A stretch of 64,000 nucleotides of DNA from Begonia masoniana (lineage: Eukaryota; Streptophyta; Magnoliopsida; Cucurbitales; Begoniaceae): assembly GCA_022432975.1 (NCBI GenBank), contig CM039512.1, forward strand, positions 67,511 to 131,510, given 5' to 3'. This document shows, one piece after another, positions 34,606 to 47,290 of the stretch. Every line of letters begins with the position of its first letter. The stretch's first letter is position 1. The notes under the pieces are model-generated. The model saw only the letters and a program-made list of their open reading frames with translations, searched no databases and was not told the origin of the DNA. The translations under genes were made by a program, and so were the position numbers.

Positions 34606-35060
34606 TAATCATATTACTTCTGGGAGAAGGTTAGGTGGTGAGCGAAATAAGTAGAAAAAATCAAATTGTTTTATAATAGGTAGATAGTTCTAGTGTATGA
34701 TAATCTTCGTACTCCATCAAATGGTTGTAAATTTTATTAACATTTACAAAAAAAATTAAGTAAGCAGAGAGTATTTAAAAATATTGAATACATTTGATTA
34801 TAATGAAGTCTAAATTTGGCGATGACAGTGGATGAGTTATAAAACAACGGAGTGAAGCATAGTTCTAAATAATATAATTTGTAATTTATAATTTGTTATT
34901 TATAATTTATTATTTATAATTTGTTATTCATATTATCATATTACTTCTGGGAGAGGTTAGGTGGTTGAGCGAAATAAGTAGAAAAAATCAAATTGTTTTA
35001 TAATAGGTAGATAGTTCTAGTGTATGATAATCTTCGTACTCCATCAAATGGTTGTAAATT
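34606..35060. repeat. ~120-bp direct repeat with TTTATAATTTGTTA-type filler
   Basis: ATCATATTACTTCTGGGAGA.. through CATCAAATGGTTGTAAAT occurs at 34,606-34,730 and again at 34,936-35,058. TTTATAATTTATTATT-type short tandem repeats lie between and after them. Confidence 0.9.
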
Positions 35061-35428
35061 TATTATTTATTATTTATTATTTATAATTTTATTATTTGGA
35101 ACTATTCTTTATTCCATTGGTTCATGATTAATTCATTGTCATAGCCAAAATTATAAGCTAGCCTTTATTATTATCAATATGTTTTTAGTATTTTAAAATG
35201 TCTTCTTTTTACTTAAACATTTTTTTTTTTTTTTTTTTGTGAATCGTGGGCAATAAAATTCACAACATTTAGATGGAGTTAGAAAATTTTATTATTTGCC
35301 TTTAATATTTGTTGGTCTATCCCTATTGGTAGGAGTCTCTTTGCCTTTAATTTATGTTGATCTATCCCCATTGTGAGGAGTCTGCTTGAATGAATGGAGA
35401 CATAAAGTAGAACGTTGGTGTCTCGGAA

Positions 35429-38400
35429 GAAAAACCTACTTTTGATCTTGTTATACATAAATTAGTCTATCCCACTACTAAGGTGTTTAGTTTTTTTTCA
35501 ACAAGGTCGTAAGTCGTATGGCTTCTTCATGTTCCCTGCAAAATAGTTTACGTCCCATCCCACTAGGTGATCCGATTTCAAGCCCATGGGATAATGTATG
35601 TTTGTTTCCATAGTCTAATCCACCTCATTTAGAATCCAACCCACAAAGTTTTTTAGAAAAAAAAAATGAAATTTATTTTGTCTTCTAGATTTTTCAACCT
35701 GGATATATTTTTTCATGTCTTTCGTGATTATATCATTATTGTCTATACTTTAGTAAGCAAGTTTTTTTGCGATTTCTTTGTATGAAGAGTTGTTCCACTT
35801 GCCCTAAAGTCTTGACACATCTTTAGCACTTCTACAATTGATATGAAGATTTATAGTCAAGTTTTAAATTCTAGTGGTCAAAATAAATCTAATGTTTTTT
35901 CAAGAATTGTCAATTTATATGTGAAGAGAAAACCTACTTTTGATCTTGTTATACATGCATTAGTCTATCCCACTATTAAGGTGTTTAGTTTTTTTTTTCA
36001 ATAAGGTCGTAAGTCGTATGGCTTCTTTATGTTCCGTGCAAAATAGTTTACGTCCCATCCCACTAGGTGATCCGATTTCAAGCCCATGGGATAGTGTATG
36101 TTTGCTTCCATAGTCTAACCCACCTCATTTAGAATCCAACCCACAGTTTTTTAGAAAAAAAAAATGAAATTTATTTTGTCTTCTAGATTTTTTAACATGG
36201 ATATAGTTTTTCATGTCTTTAGTGATGACATCATAATTGTCTATACTTTAGTAAGCAAGTTTTTTTGCGATTTCTTCGTATGAAGAGTTGTTCCACTTGC
36301 CCTAAGGTCTTGACACATCTTTGGCACTTCTATGATTGATATGAAAATTTATAATCAAGTTTTAAATTCTAGTAGTCAAAATAAATTTAATGTTTTTTCA
36401 AGAATTGTCAATTTATATATGAAGAGAAAGCCTACTTTTGATCTTGTTATACATGCATTAGTCTATCCCACGATTAAGGAGTTTAGTTTTTTTTTTTTCA
36501 ATAAGGTCGTAAGTCGTATGGCTTCTTCATGTTCCCTGCAAAATAGTTTACGTCCCATCCCACTAGGTGATCTGATTTCAAGCCCATGGAATACTGTATG
36601 TTTGCTTCCATAATCTAATCCAACTCATTTAGAATGCAACCTACAAAGTTTTTTAGAAAAAAAAATTAAATTTATTTTGTCTTCTAGATTTTTCAACATG
36701 GATATATTTTTTCATGTCTTTCGTGATGACATCATAATTATCTATACTTTAGTAAGCAAGTTTTTTTGCGATTTCTTCGTATGAAGAGTTGTTCCACTTG
36801 CCCTAAGGTCTTGACACATCTTTAGCACTTCTACGATTGATATGAAGATTTATAGTCAAGTTTTAAATTCTAGTAGTCAAAATAAATCTAATGTTTTTTC
36901 AAGAATTGTCAATTTATATGTGAAGAGAAAACATACTTTTGATCTTGTTATACATGCATTAGTCTATCCCACTATTAAGGTATTTAGTTTTTTTCAATAA
37001 GGTTGTAAGTTGTATGGCTTCTTCATGTTCTGTGTAAAATAGTTTACGTTTCATCCCACTAGGTGATCCGATTTCAAGCCCATGGAATAATGTATATTTG
37101 CTTCCATAGTCTAATCCACCTCATTTAGAATTCAAACTACAAAAATTTTTAGAAATAAAAAATGAAATTTATTTTGTCTTCTAGATTTTTCAACCTGGAT
37201 ATATTTTTTCATGTCTTTCGTGATGACATCATTATTATCTATACTTTAGTAAGCAAGTTTATTTGCGATTTCTTCGTATGAAGAGTTGTTCCACTTGCCC
37301 TAATGGCTTGACACATATTTAGCACTTCTACGATTGATATGAAGATTTATAGTCAAGTTTTAAATTCTAGTAGTCAAAATAAATCTAATGTTTTTCAAGA
37401 ATTGTCAATTTATATGTGTAGAGAAAACTTACTTTTGATCTTGTTATACATGCATATTAGCCTATCTCACTATTAAGGTGTTTAGTTTTTTTTCAATAAG
37501 TTCGTAAGTCGTATGGTTTCTTCATGTTTCGTGCAAAATAGTTTACGTCCCATCCCACTAGGTGATCCGATTTCAAGCCCATGGGATAGTGTATGTTTGC
37601 TTCCATAGTTTAATCCACCTCATTTAGAATCCAACCCACAGTTTTTTAGAAAAAAAAAAAGAAATTTATTTTGTCTTCTAGATATTTCAACAGGAATATA
37701 TTTTTTCATGTCTTTCGTGATGACATTATTATTGTCTATACTTTAGTAAGCAAGTTTTTTTTGCGATTTCTTCGTATGAAGAGTTGTTCCACTTGCCCTA
37801 AGGTCTTGACACATCTTTAGCACTTCTACGATTGATATGAAGATTTATAGTCAAGTTTTAAATTCTAGTTGTCAAAATAAATCTAATGTTTTTTCAAGAA
37901 TTGTCAATTTATATGTGAAGAGAAAACCTACTTTTTTATCTTGTTATACATGCATTAGTCTATCCCACTATTAAGGTGTTTAGTTTTTTTTTCAATAAGG
38001 TTGTAAGTCGTATGGCTTCTTCATGTTCCGTGTCAAAATATTTTACGTCCCATCCCACTAGGTGATCCGATTTCAAGCCCATGGGATAGTGTATGTATGC
38101 TTCCATAGTCTAATCCACCTCATTTAGAATCCAAACCACAGCTTTTTTAGAAAAAAAAATGAAATTTATTTTGTCTTCCAGATTTTTCAACAGGATATAT
38201 TTTTTCATGTCTTTCGTGATGACATCATTATTGTCTATACTTTAGTAAGCAAGTTTTTTTGCGATTTCTTCGTATGAAGAGTTGTTCTACTTGCCTAAGG
38301 TCTTGACACATCTTTAGCACTTCTACGATTGATATGAAGATTTATAGTCAAGTTTTAAATTCTAGTAGTCAAAATAAATCTAATGTTTTTTCAAGAATTG

Positions 38401-39411
38401 TCAATTTATATGTGTAGAGAAAACCTACTTTTGATCTTGTTATACATGTATTAGCCTATCCCACTATTAAGGTGTTTAGTTTTTTTTTTTCAATAAGGTC
38501 GTAAGTCGTATGGCTTCTTCATGTTCCGTGTAAAATAGTTTACGTCTTATCCCACTAGGTGATCCGATTTCAAGCCCATGAGATAGTGTATGTTTGCTTC
38601 TATAGTCTAATCCACCTCATTTAGAATCTAACCCACAAAGTTTTTTAGAAAAAAAAAAAAATTATTTTGTCTTCTAGATTTTTCAACATGGATATTTTTT
38701 TTCATGTCTTTCGTGATGACATCATTATTGTCTATACTTTAGTAAGTTTTTTTGCGATTTCTTCGTATGAAGAGTTGTTCCACTTGCCCTAAGGTTTTGA
38801 CACATCTTTAGCACTTCTACGATTGATATGAAGATTTATAATCAAGTTTTAAATTCTAGTAGTGAAAATAAATTTAATGTTTTTTCAAGAATTGTCAATT
38901 CATATGTGAAGAGAAAACCTACTTTTGATCTTGTTATAAATGCATTAGTCTATCCCACTATTAAGGTGTTTTGTTTTTTTTTCAATAAAGTCTTTGAGTC
39001 GTATGGCTTCTTCATGTTCCGTGCAAAATAGTTTACGTCCCATCCAACTAGGGGATCCGATTTCAAGCCAATGAGATAGTGTATGTTTGCTTCCATATTC
39101 TAATCCACCTCATTTAGAATCCAACCCACAAAGTTTTTTAGAAAAAAAAATGAAATTTATTTTGTCTTCTAGATTTTTCAACATGGATATATTTTTTCAT
39201 ATATTTCGTGATGACATCATTATTGTCTATACTTTAGTAAGCATGTTTTTTTGCGATTTCTTCGTATGAAGAGTTGTTCCACTTGCCCTAAGGTCTTGAC
39301 ACATCTTTTGCATTTTTATGATTGATATGAAGATTTATAGTCAAGTTTTAAATTCTAGTAGTCATAATAAATCTAATGTTTTTTCGAGAATTGTCAATTT
39401 ATACGTGAAGA
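35429..39411. repeat. Tandem array, eight ~0.5-kb monomers
   Basis: The landmark CACTAGGTGATCCGATTTCA (with variants) recurs at about 35,563, 36,063, 36,563, 37,059, 37,558, 38,058, 38,555 and 39,048, giving periods of 493-500 bp. Each unit carries TTTTGATCTTGTTATACAT at its start and AAAATAAATCTAATGTTTTT near its end. Short open frames repeat with the unit and differ by indels between copies. I do not regard them as genes. Confidence 0.93.
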
Positions 39412-42400
39412 AATATTTTTATAAAAAAAATTTAAAGAGTTTGGAATGTCAACGTCATTATGATCTCTAAAGTTCTTGTACTAGGCAACTACTCAAGATT
39501 TAACGAAGAATTTGTAATGTTGACTGAAATACTATTGACAGTGATGCTAGAAAATTACATCTGGAAATTGGTTTACATGATTACTTGAAACTACTTAGAA
39601 TCTATATATAAAGCAAGAGATACTTAGATTTGAGTAGTAGGAAACAGAGAAATAGTATGGAAAAATAAGAGAGAAATTTATTTAGGACAATAGTTTGTCT
39701 TATTTCTTTATCGTATTTGCATGATGACTTGAAAGTAATTAGAATCTGGATATGAAGCAAGACATACGTATATTGAAGTAGAAAAATGAGAAGAAATAGT
39801 AGAGGCGAACAGGGGAAAGAAATGTATTTAGGGCAATAGTTTATCCTATTTCTTTATCGCATTTATGTGTAAAATAAAATAGTGACAAAATTATTATTTG
39901 TCGTAGTTTTATTTAGTTGTTGTATACATAAACTTAATTTTACCATTTGGGTTGTTGTTAAAAGTGAAATAGAGAGAAGACATTAGTTTTTAGGGGGGCA
40001 AGGTGAGAAATAAAGGTAGTGAGGTGACACAATTATTTAAACATGATAATAGTAGATAATTTTGTATGACATCTATTTCAAAATTTTTGACGAGTTTTGA
40101 ACTAAACAAAAGTAACCAAAACATAATAAAAGAGACATAAAAAACAAATGTAGCTCTTAGAAGGACTCTTCATGATTCATCTTTAGGTTGTTAGAAACAA
40201 ATTTTTGCCAAGGTCGTTTTATTCATTCGCAGTGCAATATGTTTCGGCTTCCAAACTAGGATCTCAATGTATAACACGTTTCAACATCTCTTTATCAATA
40301 GGGCGAGATTGATGCGTTGAAATTTTCGTTACATTAAATAAACAAAAATTACAATAAACGGAATCTTAAAATTAACCACAAATTTTAGCAACAATGCTAG
40401 ATTTGAAAATCGTAATTATCTATTAATAATATTTCTTCATCAATAATCTTCATCACAATCTCCTATATCACACTTTCCTTTTCTATGTATGATAACACTT
40501 TCTTACTAACTCTAACTCACCCATAACTTTCCAAGAAACTAACAAAAATTAAGTTTATAAACACATTATATAATTCTTAAAATACGCATAGGATTATTTC
40601 CTAACAATACTGCCCCATTCGAAATCGACCTTTTCCTCATGGTCGTAAGTCGTACGGCTTCTCCATGTTCCATGCAAAATAGTTTATGTCTCATCCCACT
40701 AGGTGATTCAATTTCAAACCCATGTGATAATATATGTTTGCTTCCATAGTCTAATCCACGTCATTTAGAATCCAACCCTACAATTTTTTAGAAAATAAAA
40801 TGAAAATTTATTTTGACTTCTAGATTTTCCAAGTTCTTGTACTAGATAACTACTTAAGATTTGAGGAAGAATTTGTAATGTTGACTAGAAACTTATTAAC
40901 AGTGGTTCAAGAAAATTACATTTGAAATTGGTTTACATGATGACTTGAAACTAATTAGGATCTTTATATGAAGCAAGAGATACTTAGATTGAAGTAGTAA
41001 GAAAGAGAGAAATAGTATAGAGAATAAGAGAAAGAAATCTATTTAGGACAATAGTATACCCTATTTATTTATCATATTTTCATGATTACTTGAAAGTAAT
41101 TAGAATCTGGATATGAAGCAAGAGATACGTAGATTGAAGTAGAGAAATGAGAAGAAATAGTAGAGACGAATAGGAAAAAGAAATCTATTTAGGCTAATAG
41201 TCTACACAATTTCTTTATCGCATTTATGTATAAAATAAAATAATGGCAAAATTATGATTTGTCATAGTTCTATTTAGTTGTTGTTGATAGTGAAATAGAG
41301 AGAAGACATTTTTCGAAGAAATCTTAGTTTTTAGAGGGCAAGGTGAGAAATAAAGGTAGTGAGGTGACACAACTATTTAAACATTTTAGTAGTATATAAT
41401 AACCCTCTCGTACTAACTTTAACTGTCCCATATTTTCCATGAAACTAACAAAAACTAAGTTTATAAACACATTATATAATTATCAAAATACTCCTATGAT
41501 TATTTCTTAACAATACTCCCCCATTCGAAATCGACATTTTCCTCAAGGTCGTGAGTCGTATGGCTTCTCCATGTTCCATGCAAAATAGTTTACCTCCCAT
41601 CGCACTAGGTGATCTGATTTCAAGCCCATATGATGGTGTATGTTTGCTTCCATAGACTAATCCACCTCATTTAGAATCCAACCCAAAAAAATTTTTAGAA
41701 AAAAAAATGAAATTTATTTTGTCATCTAGATTTTTCAACTTGGATATATTTTTTCATGTCTCTTGTGATGACATCATTATTGTCTATACTTTAGTAAGCA
41801 AGTTTTTTTGCGATCTCTTCGTATGAAGAGTTGTTCCACTTGCCCTAAGGTCTTGACACATTTTTAGCACTTCTACGATTGATATGAATATTTATAGTCA
41901 AATTTTAAATTCTAGTAGTCAAAATAAATATAAATTTTTTTCAAGAATTGTGAATATATATGTGAAAAGATGTTATAAAAAAAATTTAAATAGTTTGGAA
42001 TGTCAAGGTCATTACAATCTCTAAAGTTCTTGTAATAGACAACTACTCAAGATTTGAGAAAGAATTTGTAATGTTGACTGGAATACTATTGACAGTGGTG
42101 CTAGAAAATTACATCTTGAAATTGGTTTGCATGATGACTTGAAACTAATTAGAATCTGTATATAAAACAAGAGATACTTGGATTGTAGTAGTAGGAAAGA
42201 GATAAATAATATAGAGGAATAAGAGAAATAAATCTATTTAGGACAATAGTCTACCCTATTTTTTTTATCCTATTTGCATGCTGACTTGAAAGCAATTAGA
42301 ATCTTGATATAAGAGAAGAGACATGTAGATTGAAGTAGTGAAATTAGAAAAAAATAGTAGAGACGAATATGGGAAAGAAATGGATTTAGGTCAATAGTCT

Positions 42401-42540
42401 ACCCTATTTTCTATATCGCATTTACGTGTAACATAAAATAGTGGCAAAATTATTATTTGTCATAAATCTTTTTAGTTGTTATATGCAAAAACATAATTTT
42501 ACCATTTGAGTTGTTGTTGATAGTGAAATAGAGAGAAGAA
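39412..42540. repeat. Three larger related duplications with LTR-like ends
   Basis: A segment containing GAATTTGTAATGTTGACT and the GAAGTAGAAAAATGAGAAGA type of sequence recurs at ~39.4-40.0, 40.8-41.4 and 42.0-42.5 kb, spaced by 1.36 and 1.2 kb. Between copies lie single, diverged versions of the 0.5-kb monomer (40,640 and 41,540). Next to these are inverted LTR-like starts (TTATTTCCTAACAATACTGC) related to the sequence at 27,116. No coding gene is seen. Confidence 0.75.
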
Positions 42541-42844
42541 GTAACGCTCTCGAACCCACCCCGGCTCGGTGCGCTACTTTGCATAATAATATCGCATTTA
42601 AAACGTAATTTAAAATAATTTTCGATAAAATTTTGACTCGATTTTTAAATTTTTCGATAAAATTTTGACTCGATTTTTAAATTTTTCGAACCCTCAAAAT
42701 TTGTTGGAAAACGTGCCCAAAATACGTGCAAAACGTGCCGAAAAAGATCGGGTTAAAACATATTTGAAAAATTAAATTTTTGAAAAAACCCAAAATGGCA
42801 CACTTATAGGTGCGCACGTCGCCCGCGCGAGCGTAGCAGCGCAC

Positions 42845-42945
42845 TGCCTGCGATCGATCGGCACATAAAGCCGATCGATCGCGGAACTCTCTGTTTTTCC
42901 CGATCGATCGGTCATGGCGCTGCGATCGATCCGATCGGCCATGGC
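42845..42945. repeat. CCGATCGATCGG palindrome cluster in the Tekay-like LTR
   Basis: Four GATCGATCG-containing units within about 100 bp, 300-400 bp from the LTR end. This is the same core word as in the LARD-like LTRs at 8.5 and 10.6 kb. Confidence 0.85.
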
Positions 42946-43769
42946 GCCTCCTGCACGCCACGCCCACGCCATGCGCACGCCACGCTCGGCCATGCCCTGC
43001 GTTTGGCGCGCCACCCTCGGCCACTAGCGCACCACCTTCATTTTTTTTTTCATTTTTCTCCAAACCACTCACACCCAAATCACCCAAAATTTTCCCCAAA
43101 CGTTCCCGACATCCCTGACCCCTTGACACGTGAAAATCTCAAAAAATCGACTCCAAAATATCAACGAAAACGTGAAAACAAATGACCCCGACGTTGTTTG
43201 CTATACAACAAAAACCGAGCAGCATAACTACTGAATATTCTGAAAACCAAAATCCTGAAATTCAAACTTCCATAAAATACGATCAAAGAGATTCCAAAAG
43301 AAGTCACAAACCACATTTACAAAATCAAACCAACAAAACAATCAAATACTTCAAACATCCAAAATAGTTAGAAAACTATACACAATCCTAAAATACCGAC
43401 TCCCCCACACATCCCTTAAAAAACTATGGCCGAGAAGCCCCGACAGCTGCCTGCACCGGCATGCTCCGTGCACCGCCGACTGCTGCCTAGTCCTTGGCTC
43501 CCTCGTCTAGCTCACTTGAATAAATGTCATCACCTACACTACAGAACACAAAAAGTAAGCCTAATGCTTAGTAAGTAGGGAGAAATGCAAATCAAAACTA
43601 TGCATGATCAACTCAACCCTTAAATGCTGTTTCTACACACTCTGTTGTTTTCATTTCATTTTCGTAGCATTTATCTTTCACTTTTACATGTGAATCAAGT
43701 AGGCACGCGTTCTAACACAATCCGAGACAGCCACACCCTGACCCACCGAGCAAGATCGGAGGCACACAT

Positions 43770-46242
43770 TGTAACGCCCCCGAACCCACCTCGGCTCGGT
43801 GCGCTACTTTGCTAACCCATACCACGTTTAAAATGAAATTTAAAATAATTTTCGATGATTTTTCGACTCGATTTTAGAGTTTTTTGAACCCTCAAAAATA
43901 CGTAGAAAGACATTTATAAAATACGTACAAAAGGTATCGGAAAGTATAAGGTTGAAACTGGTTTGAAATAAGCGTCGAAACAGTTAAAATTGGGTCGCGG
44001 TCGACACCTCAAAGTAGTGGTCGACCCCAAAAAGGTTCTGGTTTCAGTTTGTATTGAGATCGGTCGACACCTTGCAAAAGGGGTCAACAACTTGTCTGGC
44101 ACTGGTCGACCCCTGCTAAAAGGGTCGACCCCTTAATTGCCTCTGGTTACATTAATGAAGGAAAGCGGTTGACACCTTGCCTGATGTGTCGACCACTTGA
44201 CTGGTTCTAGTCTACCCCTGCAGCACAATCCCCCAGCCCAGCACGCCAGCCTCGACCACCAGCGCACATCTTCCACTTTTTCTCATTTTACTTCAAACCA
44301 AATATTTCCAAATCAACTAAAAATTTACCCCAACGTTCACGACATCTCCGACTCTGTGCCCCGTAAAAATCTCGAAAAACCGACTTAAAACAGTTAGCGA
44401 AAACGTAGAGACAAAAGAACCCGACGTTATATACTTTAAAACCAAAACGAGCAATATAACGACTAAAATTTCCTAAAACCCAAAGCCTGACAATTCACAT
44501 TTATAAAACCATCTAAACCTAATCCACAAATGTGTCAAGACCACAAATATTTACACCAAGTACAATCTGACAAAGTCAATCCAAAATACTCAATCCATAC
44601 TCAACCACACATCCCCGAAGACCTAGGTCGAGGCGCCCCGACAACTGCTTACACCGGCATGCCCCGTGAATCTCTGACTGCTCCTAGGCCTGATCTTCAC
44701 TATCCACCTCACATGTATATACCTCGTCACCTATACCACAGATCACAAAAAGTAAGCCTAATGCTTAACAAGTAGGGAATAACGAATGCAAACACAAACA
44801 ACACACAATGCAACCAATCCTATCACATGCAGTTTCTAACGCTCGGTTGTGCTCATTCCCTTTTCATTGCATTAATATGTTCATAAGCCATGTGAATCAA
44901 TTGTGTACACATCCCATGACCGTCTAGGATGGCCACATATCGATCCACCCTTAGTAAAACCGGATGACACGCTTTCTATGACCGTCTAGGAAGGCCACCA
45001 AATTTTATGTTCCCGCAATCGATTGTAGAATCCTATGACCGTCTAGGAATTCATACTCTCGATGCCTTAAGTTTTGCCAATCTTTTGCCATTCTTTTATC
45101 TGATTACCGTTCACACTCACAATGCCAAACAATGCAACCATTCGTATTTAGCGTACTGTAACTCATGATGCATGTTTCAAAGATATGCAATACAACACGA
45201 AACAAAACAACAACCATTTAAACCCTACAGTTCTATGGTGTAGGCCCGAAGGCAACGAAAAAGTTCCTCTACTTACCTGACTGCTCGGCACTTGCTCACT
45301 CACTTCGTCCCGTAAAATTACTCGCTCGACAACCTAACAAATATAGGAAATAACTTAAAATTTCTAACCAAAACTAACAACAATACAAACCAATTCAAAC
45401 TCTAAACCCTAAACCCGATTTTTCCACAAATTTTAGTGCCCAACTTCGAACGGCCATAACTTACTCGTTTTTCAACGGATTTCGAAGTGCCACCCCAATC
45501 CGTAAACCTCTACACGTCTACTATCCATTGAAACAAACAAATTAACCATCCAATCACCATGGCCAACTCGAATTCATAAAAACAGAACCGGTACTTAATA
45601 TGTTAAAAATCGTTTTTCACAATCTTTCTCCTTAACTTCAATCTACCTCTAAAAATCACCTAAACTAATCCATCAACATCTAAATCATGAAATTTGGAAA
45701 GAAAACAAGCAATTACAAGAAAAATTTCGGACTTCTTGGTTAGGGTTTTCCAAACCCTCATCAAACCTCCATAAAACACTCTAAAAACCTAAAAAAAACC
45801 ATCACCTAAATATATAAAACTCAAAACCCCATCAATTCTTACCTTAATCCTTGCCAAAATGGTGAAGAGAAGGTGGAGAGCCCTAACAATGGTGGCTGGT
45901 TCGTGAGGGAGAAAGGAGGAAGAAAAGAAATGTGCTTTTTGACCTTAAATTTCAATCATTTATAAAACTTAATCTCCATCTTTTTGCTTTTTCCACCAAT
46001 GTTCTAATTTTTATAAAATTGCCCCGCTTTTTCCTTTCATACTTAAACCAACGTGGGTGCTTTTCTCCCGAGCACCAATCACTTCTTTTCTTTCCCCATT
46101 ATTTCTTTTCTTTTTATTCAATTAGGACAAAACATCACTACACCTAGGTTTCACTATTTTCACTTTATAACTTGCACTACTAATATTCCACAACATCCCT
46201 AACCTAGGGCTATGTATTTTACCAAAATTTTCAGGTGTTACA
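43770..46242 (-). mobile_element. Nested solo LTR, related family
   Basis: 2,473 bp from TGTAACGCCC to GTGTTACA, flanked by the target duplication CACAT (43765-43769 and 46243-46247). It carries no internal coding region, so it is a solo LTR left by LTR-LTR recombination. It includes a block of GGTCGACC-type palindromes (43,990-44,220). Confidence 0.85.
43990..44220. repeat. GTCGAC palindrome cluster in nested LTR
   Basis: About nine exact or near copies of GGTCGACMCC, spaced by 20-40 bp, at a position in the LTR equivalent to the GATCGATC cluster of the outer LTR. Confidence 0.85.
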
Positions 46243-46509
46243 CACATCCTAAAACAATCCGGGACGGCCAACCTTTCATACTTAAACCAACGTGGGTGCT
46301 TTTTCCTAAGCACCAATCACTTCTTTTCTTTCCCCATTATTTCTTTTCTTTTCATTCAATTAGGACAAAACATCACTACACCTAGGTTTCACTATTTTCA
46401 CTTTATAACTTGCACTACTAATATTCCACAACATCCCTAACCTAGGGCTATGTATTTTACCAAAATTTTCAGGTGTTACACACATCCTAAAACAATCCGG
46501 GACGGCCAT
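46036..46509. repeat. 240-bp tandem duplication spanning an LTR end
   Basis: CTTTCATACTTAAACCAACG starts both copies (46,036 and 46,276). The unit includes the inner LTR terminus, its CACAT duplication and a piece of the outer LTR, so it formed after the nested insertion. Confidence 0.9.
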
Positions 46510-47290
46510 ACCACATCTCCTCTCACATCAATCATAGAACCCTCAGTGTGCCTTCTAGCATGAGTATATCGAGGCGTTCATACTCACGACACATTACATA
46601 TTTTCAGCATAGCATCAATAGTAGAATCCCTCTCGGGGTGCTACATATGAGCCACTTGCCCGATAAGGCTATTCTACCGAGTTGCATATCCATTATCTTA
46701 TTTTCTTACTTTTCATAACCAAAACGCAAAATATGCTAAAACTCTTATTTCGTAATTAAAACAATGGTGCATGAAAACAAAATGCTCAAACCAAAACAAC
46801 CAACAACCACCCCTACTGTTCTATGGTGTAGGCCCGAAGGCAAAAAAAACGCTCCTCTACTTACCTGATTGCTCGGCACGTGTTCGCTCACTTCGTCCAG
46901 CTAAATTACTCGGTCGTTAACCTAAGAATTATAGGAAAATCACTTAGCAATATTCTAAGAAATTTTAAGGAATTATCTCAATAATTTAACCAACTTTACA
47001 AACTAACACTTAAAACTCGATTTTTCTTATAGTTTTAGTATCCTAACTTCAATCGGGCATAACTTATTCATTTTTCAACGAATTTCGACGTGCCAACCCA
47101 TTTCGTAAACCTCTACACGTCTACTATCCATTGAAATAATCAAAATCAACAACCAAACACAATGGCCAACTCGAAACTCCAAAAACAGAATCGGTGCATA
47201 TAACACAAAAATCTGATTTTTCTATAACTCACACCAAAACTCAAATCTCTCCCTAAAAATCATCTCAAACAACCTATCTAAGGTTTAAAC

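Noticed and set aside
36332..39269. Repeated ~90-codon ORFs in the 0.5-kb array as a gene family
   Set aside because: Indels change the frame between monomers and no conserved domain is recognisable.
42677..43129. 150-codon minus-strand ORF with Arg/Asp/Ser repeats as a gene
   Set aside because: It crosses the GATCGATC palindrome cluster of an LTR, which generates DRS-type repeats in translation; no family features are seen.
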